From: Reclinomonas americana ATCC 50394
Lineage: Eukaryota; Jakobida; Jakobea; Jakobida
DNA length: 34,854 bases
NCBI GenBank assembly: GCA_048213135.1
Contig: PS015248.1
Span: forward strand, 29,168-64,021
Reading direction: 5' to 3'
Position numbers and translations under genes: made by a program. Below are positions 1 through 8,508 of this stretch, in pieces; positions within the stretch are counted from its first letter, which is position 1; each line of letters starts with the position of its first letter. The notes below the pieces were generated by a model. The model saw nothing but the letters and a program-made list of their open reading frames with translations. It had not been told where the DNA came from and made no database searches.

Positions 1-256
1 TCTCTCTGTCTCTCGTTACCCTGACCACTCGCTCTTCCATCACTCTCCTTCTCCCAGCAAACACACATACACACACACGCTCACTCACTCTGCCTACGTG
101 CACTCAACTGCCACTCGTTTCTGTCTCTGTTTCCGATCGTGTTCTGCTTAACTATGCTCTCTCCCCGTTGCTCTCTCTCCACCCTTTGCTTCCTCCTTTG
201 CCCCTATCTCCCACTTTCCCTTCTATCCCCTTCTCACCCCCTTTCCCTATTTCCCA
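1..256. other. Pyrimidine-rich 5' flank or intron of the deacetylase gene
   Basis: This stretch is C/T-rich with a CA-repeat patch around 60-80. It ends in a run of pyrimidines and a TTTCCCAG acceptor-like sequence just before 258. The reading frame is open from an ATG at 139, but the translated product there is a low-complexity Ser/Leu/Pro string. I read it as intron or untranslated leader rather than protein. No other gene is seen. Confidence 0.5.
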
Positions 257-257
257 G

Positions 258-2064
258 AAAGCGCCGCCCACCCGGCACCCTCGACCTCGACACCTGGGAA
301 TCGGAGTCGTCGACCCTGACCGAAAAGGCCGCCGTTGCACCCCCCTCCGCCCGCGCACCCTCCTCTCTCAAGCCGCCGACGGCCACCGACGAGCCAGCAC
401 CACCGCCACCACCAACTCCAGCAACACCAGCAGCACCGCCTGCCGGTGACGCCGTCAAGGTCGTGGAGGAGGAGGCGAAAGAGAACACGGTCGCCCCGCC
501 TCCATCACCACCACCACCACGCCCATTCGTTTTCAAGTCGCCCACTTCTTCGCCACCCCCATCCCCACCCCCACCCCTTCTCCCTTTTACTCCCCCTTCC
601 ACCACCCCACCCCTCGCCGACGACCCACCCTCCTCCCTCCGCGGCTCGTCTCGTTCATCCCCCGCTGCGCCGGCACCGGCGGCAGAGAAGCCTGCGGCCG
701 ACGAGCCACCACCGCCACCGCTAATCTACGACATTCCCACCGATCTGCCGTACTCGATTACGCCCGGCCGTCGCGGTCACCGCATCAGCAACTGGGTGCA
801 CCAGATGGACGAGGTGTACGAGGGCGGCGGGTTGTGGCAGCGGCACGCCGAGGCCATGCACGACTTGGCGAGTGAGGATCGCATGCCGTCGACCGAGGTT
901 CCGACGGTGGAGATGCAGGAGACGGACCACGTGCAGAATCCGCCGGTGGTGCGCATTCAGAATGTGGCGCGCGGCAACTACTGCATGCGCGACCTGAACG
1001 GCGAGCGGTTCGTGCAAGTGGCGCCGAGTCGCAACGTCTCCGGCCGGCGACACATTCACCTGCACTTGACGTTCGACGACGGGCCGAATCTGTACACGAC
1101 GCCGGTGCTGCTCGACATTCTCAAGAAGCACGGCGTGCGCGCCACGTTCTTCTGGGTCGGCGCCAATTTGGCCAAGACACCCGCCGAGATCATTCACCGC
1201 GTGATTCGCGAGGGCCACTTTATCGCCTCGCACACATTCGGGCACGTGCATCTGCCGCAGGTGCCGCTGGCGACGGCGGAGAAGCAAATGCTGTGGACGG
1301 AGCAGGCGATTGAGAAGCTGACCGGTCGTCAGCCGTACATTATGCGAGCGCCGTACGGTGAGGTGAGCAAGGGCATTCACAACGCGCTGGTGGATCGCGG
1401 CTACATGATGATGGGCTGGGACATGGACACGAGTGACTGGCAGCACAAGACGCCCGACAAGGTGTTTGAGGCGCTGAAGACGGCGGCGCGGCTGAAGGAG
1501 TCGGCCTTTGTGCTGATGCACGAGTACATGCACACCACCATTAGCATGGAGCGCTCGCTCGAGTTCCTCATTCAGCGCGGCGTGGAGGTGTTGCCGCTGG
1601 AGGCGTTTTTGTTGCCGGAGGAGCGGCAGTATCTGTACGACGCGCTGGAGTGTGCCGACATGGAGGAGGACCATCTGTACGCCTTCCAATGCGAGCTGCT
1701 GGCGGTGAATCCGGACGACCCCACCGGTCTCAATCAGCTGCGCATGCAACACGAGCACGAGCCGCCCGCCGACGAAATCATGCACTACCGCGTGCCCATT
1801 GACGATGCGCGGCCGGCCACACCAGCACCAGCCCCACCGCCACCATCCCCGCCACCACCACCACCGCCATCAAGTATGGAGACACCGCCGGCTGCCAGCA
1901 GCACTGTTCAGTCGACACCACCATCGTCACCATCCACCGAGGACGCATCTGCTCCGCGTGTCCTGTCGGCGGCCAGTCGTGCCAAGGCGGCGGCGCTGGC
2001 GGCGGCACTAGCTGCGGCCTCTCAGTCCTCCAAGGTCGACGCCGAGTACGTCGGCAACAAGTAA
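258..2064 (+). CDS. Polysaccharide (chitin-type) deacetylase with proline-rich tails, 5' end uncertain
   Basis: Encodes a carbohydrate esterase family 4 (NodB homology) domain, expected to remove N-acetyl groups from chitin-like polymers with a divalent metal. Visible motifs in order are TFDDGP (codons from 1069), HTFGH (metal-binding His pair, about 1231), RAPYG (about 1348), WDMDTSDW (about 1420) and LMHEY (about 1513). The last differs from the usual LxHD by Glu for Asp. The domain is flanked by long Pro/Ser/Ala-rich tails of roughly 200 residues before and 100 after. The frame is open back to an ATG at 139, but that part looks like pyrimidine-rich intron. A TTTCCCAG acceptor suggests the coding exon starts near 258 and an earlier exon lies outside the window. 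No signal peptide is seen in the retained part. The stop TAA is at 2062-2064. The gene converges on UTP18 only 67 bp away. Confidence 0.8.
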
Positions 2065-2131
2065 TTGTTTAAGCGTGAAGAAGAAAATGAATTATTGTGT
2101 TTTGAAAGCGGCATGGCTTTAATGTGCATTT

Positions 2132-5100
2132 TTATGTTTCCGGATAGTGCTTCAGACGGTACAGCGGCACCTGACCCTTGTCGTTGCCGACGGCCAGCAG
2201 ACCCGAATGCGGCGAAAACTCCATGCACTCAATGTGCTTGAGCGGCGTCTTGCTCGTCGGCCAGTTGGCAAACACCGTGTACGACGGCACGTGAATCTGC
2301 CACCACCCCCGCCAGTGAGCTACTGCTCTGAAGAGTGTGCACACAACAGTCAACGCAACGAGCTTGAGGGTGTCCTTCTTCACGCGCGAGGCCGCCGCCA
2401 AAATCTGATCGTCGTGATTGTACATCAGGCTCGTCACGTCGGTGGTGATGTTCATGATCGAGTGCGTGGGCGTCAGCATCTGTCCGCTCGACGAGGCCAG
2501 CGGCTCCGGCAGATTCGAGTCGTAAATGTTCACCACGCCCATGTTGGAGCCGACGGCAAAGGCCGAGGAGGTGGAGGAGCAGGCCAGTTTCGAGCAGCGT
2601 TGCATGGACTCGTCGTAGTGTCTCCACACGCATTTGCGTGATTTGCGGAGGTCCCACAGGTAGATCTCGCCCTGTCGAGGATAGGGGGAGGAGGTGAGAT
2701 AAATAGAGGGAAAGAGGGGAAGTGGGGAGGGTGGGGAAGGGGAAGGGGAGAGGAGGATAGACAGGAGATAGAGAGGGAGAGATACGCACAAATAAGCAAG
2801 AGAGACAGAAGACGCGGACAGAGAAACAGAGAGACGAAACTCTCGCTGTGATTCCCAGTCTCTCACTTTGTATCCCACTGTAACTCGGGCCCAATATAGA
2901 GAAAGGCAGAGATACAGAGATAAAAAGACACCTAGACACGGATTGCAACAACATCACGAGACGCATGATTCAGAGACAAGAGAGGCACAAAGGAAAGCTT
3001 GAAGGACATGGTCTTTCGATCTCCATCTCTGTCCCTCTGCATCACTCTTTGTCTCTCGAATGACAGACACAGATGGTGAGGCATGCAACAACATCAAGAG
3101 ACGATACGTTTCAGAGACATGAGAGGCACAACAGTGAGTTTGAGCGACATGGTCTATCAATCTCCATCTCTGTCACTCCGCATCACTCTTCGCCTCTCGA
3201 ATGACAGACACAGGTGGCGAGATATGCAACAATATCACGAGACGATACGTTTCAGAGACAAGAGAGGCACAAAAGTGAGTTTGAGCGACATGGTCTTTCG
3301 ATCTCCATCTCTCTCTTATGTCCCTCCGCATCTCTTCACTCTTTGCCTCTCGAAGGACAGACACAGATGAAGAGATATGCAGAGTAACCGCGAGCGGCAC
3401 AGACAGAGATACTGCTAGAAGACGAGAGACAGAGACTAACTTCTCTCTGCAGCTTCCTGTCTCGCGCTATGCATCGAATCACAGATGCAGGTTGAGAAAA
3501 ACACAACGCAAAGCGAACATAAAGAGTGACACAATAGATGTCAACAATGAAGCTCACAGTCGTCTCCCCTTCCATTCCTTTCCCCTCCATCCCCTTCCCC
3601 CTCTATCTCTTCCCCTTCACCCCCTTCCCCTTTTCGCACCGAGTCCGACAACGTGGTCACCGAGTTTCCATCAGCCCCAAACGACACATCCGTCACACCC
3701 GTGTTGAGGAGCAGACTGCCGACAAACTGCTTGGTCTTGTTCGACGCCAACAACACACTGCCACCAATGCCGTGGAACGCCAGCAACTGTCCGTCGCGAG
3801 AGTAGTGGAACGATTCGTAGCTCTTTTCCTTGCGACCTGCACACGAAAATGAATAAGCCGTGTGGATCGCATGGCACAGTTTGTCTCTCTCTCACACACA
3901 CTCTAGGTGAGAAGGGGGGAGAGAAAGGCGGAGGGATGGGAGGTGTGAATGACAGGGGTGCGTGTGGCAAAGAGGTTGTTGGTTGTTGTGTCTCTTTCTT
4001 GTTTCTCTCTTGTGTCGTGTGAGAATCGTTGCTTTGGGTTTCAACTCTCTCTCTCTCCCTCTCCCCCCCCTCCTCTCTCTCCTTGCGCACACACGTAACT
4101 CTCTCTGTCTCCCCNNNNNNNNNNNNNNNNNNNNNNNNNNNNNNNNNNNNNNNNNNNNNNNNNNNNNNNNNNNNNNNNNNNNNNNNNNNNNNNNNNNNNN
4201 NNNNNNNNNNNNNNNNNNNNNNNNNNNNNNNNNNNNNNNNNNNNNNNNNNNNNNNNNNNNNNNNNNNNNNNNNNNNNNNNNNNNNNNNNNNNNNNNNNNN
4301 NNNNNNNNNNNNNNNNNNNNNNNNNNNNNNNNNNNNNNNNNNNNNNNNNNNNNNNNNNNNNNNNNNNNNNNNNNNNNNNNNNNNNNNNNNNNNNNNNNNN
4401 NNNNNNNNNNNNNNNNNNNNNNNNNNNNNNNNNNNNNNNNNNNNNNNNNNNNNNNNNNNNNNNNNNNNNNNNNNNNNNNNNNNNNNNNNNNNNNNNNNNN
4501 NNNNNNNNNNNNNNNNNNNNNNNNNNNNNNNNNNNNNNNNNNNNNNNNNNNNNNNNNNNNNNNNNNNNNNNNNNNNNNNNNNNNNNNNNNNNNNNNNNNN
4601 NNNNNNNNNNNNNNNNNNNNNNNNNNNNNNNNNNNNNNNNNNNNNNNNNNNNNNNNNNNNNNNNNNNNNNNNNNNNNNNNNNNNNNNNNNNNNNNNNNNN
4701 NNNNNNNNNNNNNNNNNNNNNNNNNNNNNNNNNNNNNNNNNNNNNNNNNNNNNNNNNNNNNNNNNNNNNNNNNNNNNNNNNNNNNNNNNNNNNNNNNNNN
4801 NNNNNNNNNNNNNNNNNNNNNNNNNNNNNNNNNNNNNNNNNNNNNNNNNNNNNNNNNNNNNNNNNNNNNNNNNNNNNNNNNNNNNNNNNNNNNNNNNNNN
4901 NNNNNNNNNNNNNNNNNNNNNNNNNNNNNNNNNNNNNNNNNNNNNNNNNNNNNNNNNNNNNNNNNNNNNNNNNNNNNNNNNNNNNNNNNNNNNNNNNNNN
5001 NNNNNNNNNNNNNNNNNNNNNNNNNNNNNNNNNNNNNNNNNNNNNNNNNNNNNNNNNCGATTGCGCACACACGCACCAGCGAAACCCTCAATGCGCGTCG

Positions 5101-6859
5101 CCTGCCCAGTGGGCACGTCAAACACGTAAAAGTACGCTCGTCGACCGGCCACGACAATCTCGTTGCCGTCGGGTGAGAACGCGGCCGAGAGCGGCGGCAT
5201 GTCGTCAAACAGCACCGAGTGGATGCGCGGATTGGTGGCGCCGTCAATCTGGAACATGCGCAACCTCTTGTCGAGCGACGCCGTCAGCAGCACCGGTGCC
5301 GTGGGGTGGAAGTTGATGGACTTGATGGCCTGTCAAACAAAACAATGGTCAGTTCACCTTTCTTTTGTTGCGTGGGGAGATTGACGGCGGCGCAACTCCC
5401 TGCGCTGGATCCGAGCAGTTGGCGTGACGCAGCGACAAGACGCCAATCGAGTACGTCGGCAGTCGCTCGCTCTGCATGCGCATTCGCATCGTCGACGAGC
5501 CAAACGACACCGCACCCGCCACATCGTCCGCCTCCCCCTCCTCGTCCTCGTCATCACTGTCGACCACGGCTCCGCGGGCGGACGGATCCGGCATCGCCGC
5601 CCACGCCGTGCTCTTGTTCAGACCCTCGTGGCTACACGCCTCGCATAAGACGATGATGCAAAGTAGACATGTGCGAAACAGGAAAAAAAGAGACGCAACA
5701 CTTTGCGCAATCGCTTCTGATACTCCTCGCCCGACACCGTGCTCTCCTCGTGCGCCTGTCGCAGCTTGCGCAATCGCGACGTCTTCTGAATCTCCACTCG
5801 CAACGCTGCGTCGTCTTCGTCGTGCCACACCGCCTCCATCGCCACCACCCTGCCATCCTCCTCCTCCTCCTCCTCGTCGTCTGCAGCCTCCTCTTTCTTC
5901 GTCTCTACCTTGACGGAATCATCATCCGAGTCCTCGTCAACTTCATCGCCGTCGGTCCACACTGCACTCGCCTTCTCACTCGCCTGGTCGACCTTGCGTC
6001 GCTTCCGCGAGGCAGTCACGGTCTGCGAGGGGAGAGAGAGAGAGGACAGTCAGAAGGGAGGAGAAGGGAGGAAGATGAAAGAGACGGAGAATGCAGAAGC
6101 AGAAGAAGGAGAGAGAGAGGAGGGAGGGAGGAGAAGAAGGTTGCAGAAGCATAGCAAGAACACCGAAAGCTAGAGGACCACGAGTGAGAAGACAGAGAAG
6201 AAGACGAGGAAGAAGAAGAAAGAACAAGGAGAACAACAATGACAAGACGAGAAGAAGAGGGGGAGGAGGAGAAGATGACGAAGAACAACAACAACAACGA
6301 GAACAACGAGAGGGACAAGAACACGAGGAGGAAACAGAAGAAAGGAGCACAAGAGGAACAACAACAACAACAAGAAGAAGAGAGTATGGCAGATGCCGAA
6401 GAAAAGAAGAGGATGAGGAGAAGAAGAGCAATAGCAAGAACACGGTGAAGAAGACACAGAAGAAGAAGACTGAGAGTTGCATACAACAGAAGCTCAACGA
6501 ACACACAGAGGCACAGAGGCTCATTCTCCCTTTCTGCATCTCTCTCAATGTTAACTCACCTCCTGCTCCTCCCCATCACTCGGCACCCCGCCCTCGCCAA
6601 ACAACAACTCCTCCAACTCCAACTCCTCCGCATCCGGCTCATGAAACTCGGGTCGCTGTCTCCCTCCTCCTTGCGCCTGCTCGTGCACATTCACATCAAC
6701 AGCAACATGCCCGCCCTTCTTCCCCTTCTTCCCGCCCTTCTTCTTCTTCGTCTTGCTCTTCTCCTGCGACACAGTGCCCGACGCTGCCGCCTTGGCAATC
6801 AGAGAGGCTGCTGGGGATGAGCGACGGCGACGTTTGCCTGCGCTATCGACACGAAACAT
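2132..6859 (-). CDS. UTP18: UTP18, U3 snoRNP / SSU-processome WD40 protein, 7 exons
   Basis: Nucleolar WD-repeat protein of the UTP-B module, needed for 18S pre-rRNA processing. Exons (coding order): 6859-6560, 6022-5700, 5631-5397, 5329-5077, 3836-3640, 2671-2360, 2296-2132. They sum to 595 codons with stop, close to the usual 550-600. Recognition rests on collinear motifs: an acidic N-terminus with LEELLFGEGG (the family has LEELVFGDE there, possibly the exosome-helicase docking motif), LPTYSIGVLSLRHAN, LLTASLDKRLRMFQIDG, then GEIYLWDLR, MGVVNIYD and MEFSPHSGLLAVGNDKG. Start is ATG 6859; an in-frame TTG lies just upstream. Donors at 5699, 5396 and 2359 are GTTGCG, used by the three short introns (63-68 nt). 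The 943-base N gap lies wholly inside intron 4: GCT G joins GT CGC to restore Gly. Intron 5 carries a tandem repeat. No frame damage is seen. Confidence 0.93.
2945..3380. repeat. Tandem repeat of about 141 bp, three copies, inside UTP18 intron 5
   Basis: Copies begin at about 2945, 3085 and 3226 (each starts near GCAACAA), with a truncated fourth beginning near 3378. Each contains the blocks GAGACGATACGTTTCAGAGA, GCGACATGGTCTTTCGATCT and CTCTCGAATGACAGACACAG with scattered changes. The third copy is about 11 bp longer. The unit is open in short stretches on both strands, but nothing protein-like is conserved. Confidence 0.85.
4115..5057. other. Assembly gap inside UTP18 intron 4
   Basis: 943 N. 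The flanking exons (5077 donor side, 3836 acceptor side) join in frame without any missing residue, so the gap holds intron sequence. The left edge is C/T-rich, as at most other gaps here. Confidence 0.95.
6023..6559 (-). other. UTP18 intron 1, strand-asymmetric polypyrimidine tract
   Basis: About 450 bases are almost pure purine on the plus strand, so C/T on the transcribed sense, with AAC and AAG triplet runs at 6230-6380. The donor is GTGAGT (6559) and the acceptor CTCGCAG (6023). Long open frames exist but are Lys/Glu/Arg or Leu/Ser strings produced by composition. No gene is seen in it. Confidence 0.8.
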
Positions 6860-6981
6860 TTGCAAGACACGGGCGAGCCACTGTCCACGCGATTGGCCAC
6901 TGTCCCATTCACACGCACGTTTCGTACTTGTGTGTGTGTGTGTGTGGTGTGAGTACGCGCTGTGTTGCTTTGTCTCTGTGA

Positions 6982-7091
6982 GTGTGTGACAAGTCGGTCA
7001 ACCGCACACGATTTGCGTATTTCGCGCGCGCGCTCCTTTGATAAGCGTGGATGATCATACGCTCACCAAGAGTCACCACTCACGCTCTCTC
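6982..7091 (+). repeat. Direct repeat, copy A (UTP18 upstream side)
   Basis: Near-identical to 8269-8395. The shared core includes CAACCGCACACGATTTGCGT and TATTTCGCGCGCGCGCTCCT, then GGATGATCA and ACCAAGAGT. Weaker similarity extends upstream over about 6873-6980 (compare 8131-8268, both with CACTGTCC and TGTCCCATT blocks). Copy A overlaps the last codons of the unknown minus-strand gene and lies just upstream of the UTP18 start. Confidence 0.85.
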
Positions 7092-8022
7092 TTGAGGTAT
7101 GCAAGCAGGCTCTCTATCGACGCAGGGTTTCCAAAAACGAAATCGAGTTTGGTCTCCTCGTCCTCAGCGACATCAAGTGGACTGCCGCTTGGGCTCGCTG
7201 GCGATGAGACGCTCCAGTCCGTTTCACTGTCTTCTTGCCACATCATCGCCCACTGACCTCCCAAGTTGCGCACAATGCTTGTACTATGTGCTATTGAGCG
7301 TGAGCCAGAGCCATTCGAGCCCGCTTGTGCTGTTCCTGCTTGGCTGGAGAAGAAGACATTGGCCTGACGAACGGCGAAGGCGCACCGGAGCACGCAAACA
7401 AACCTTTCACGTCTGCAACGGGCACGCCAAGGAATGATGTAACAGCATCAATCTTCTCCTCTTCAGTCGTCAGCGAGACAGCGGGGAGCGCACTGATGCG
7501 ACGCTCCAGCGCTGCAGCACGCTCCGCTCGCATCGCACGGACAACATCCTCGCTGACAACATCCTCAGTGTCAGGCACACTCGGTTCGGAGGGCGTAGTC
7601 CCTGCACGAGCGACTTGGGGCTGGGGCTGACCGGCGGCTGGCCAAAGTGTGCTGCTGTTGAAGTTGATGAAGTCGAAGTCCCAATCGGGTCCACCAGCAA
7701 GCGAACCCTGCTTTTCACACACACGCACAAGACGCAGACGAAGCACCAGAGTGGTGACCTGGCCTAGACTGAAAAGCGGCGTTTCGTCATCGCGTTTCAA
7801 CGACTGCAAGCAGCGAGCGGCGTGGTGGAGAAGGCCAATGTTGCTCAGCATCACAAGATCAAAGAAGCGAACGTGGTTGGCGCACATCACGCCCGCGATG
7901 GCCTCTACATCGACGGGGCCCAGGCAGCTCAGGAAGAAGCGCAGTGGCTCAGCCTCGTAGTCGGCGAAAGGGTTCAATGAGATGTCAGCCATGGCCGCGA
8001 GCCGAGTTCTTGTGCTCTGCAT
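7073..8022 (-). CDS. Unknown protein, two exons
   Basis: Not recognised. Model: exon 1 8022-7400, exon 2 7343-7073, 298 codons with stop. The first ATG is 8022, and a second in-frame ATG at 7992 is an equally good start (MADISLNPFADYEAEP). The N-terminal half is hydrophobic-helical (FFLSCLGPVDVEAIAGV, LVMLSNIGLLHHAARCL), the middle is Pro/Gln then Ala/Arg helical, and the C-terminus is acidic (DEETKLDFVFGNP). Splicing from TT|GTTTGC (7399) to TCTCCAG|C (7344) joins the frames and extends the protein by 90 residues. Without it the first frame runs to a stop at 7291. The gene sits exactly between the two copies of a direct repeat, and its last codons lie in copy A. It is divergent from KATNIP. 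There is no membrane-segment or catalytic motif I can name. Confidence 0.55.
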
Positions 8023-8508
8023 ACCGATCACACGCTCGTGAGCTGATACACCAAGAAAGCGGGAGGGAGTGGATGTTACTCAGACCAAGACGCGATGATT
8101 GGATTTTCGAATTCATCTACAGTGGCGGGAGAGTCACTGTCCGCAATTTGTCCCATTAAACACCACATTCGCACTCCACGCGCACTTTCGCCACAGAGTG
8201 TGTGATTGTGTGTGTGCGTGTGTGCGTGTTTGTGAGAGCACGCGTGTCGCGTTGATTCGTCTCTCTCTGTGTGTGACAAGTCAGTCAACCGCACACGATT
8301 TGCGTATTTCGCGCGCGCGCTCCTCACACACACACGCTTTGATGAGCATGGATGATCAAACGCCCACCAAGAGTTACCACTCATGCGCTCTCTCATACAC
8401 ACAACACACAAAGCAGCTTTGTCATCGCCTGTGCGTGTGTTTGTTGTGTTGTTTTCAGATGGGCGAGGACCGCGGCGACAGTGGAGCAAGCCGACTCTGC
8501 AGGAGCCC
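8023..8508. promoter_or_regulatory. Divergent intergenic region with repeat copy B
   Basis: 486 bp between the start of the unknown minus-strand gene and the proposed KATNIP start. It holds copy B of the direct repeat, GT/CA microsatellite patches (8195-8240, 8325-8337) and a TTTTCAG acceptor-like site at 8458, so a 5' UTR intron of KATNIP may lie here. No core promoter motif is evident beyond this. Confidence 0.5.
8269..8395 (+). repeat. Direct repeat, copy B (divergent promoter side)
   Basis: Second copy of the element at 6982-7091, same orientation, with a 12-base CA insertion after the GCGCGCGCTCCT block. Copy B has ATGAGCATGGATGATC where copy A has ATAAGCGTGGATGATC, so two ATG codons (8342, 8348) are absent from copy A. 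Confidence 0.85.

Noticed and set aside
721-1785. 354-codon open frame on the minus strand
   Set aside because: Antisense shadow of the deacetylase: His/Leu/Val/Arg-rich, no motif, while the plus strand carries all NodB motifs.
6091-6981. 296-codon plus-strand frame rich in Lys/Glu/Arg
   Set aside because: It is the purine-rich complement of UTP18 intron 1 and exon 1. The composition explains the openness.
8342-8450. ATG at 8342/8348 with MDDQTPTK as the KATNIP N-terminus
   Set aside because: It faintly resembles the animal N-terminus, but no donor joins it in phase to the open frame at 8459-8553, and the same DNA in copy A has no ATG. It was left as possible 5' UTR; ATG 8509 was preferred.
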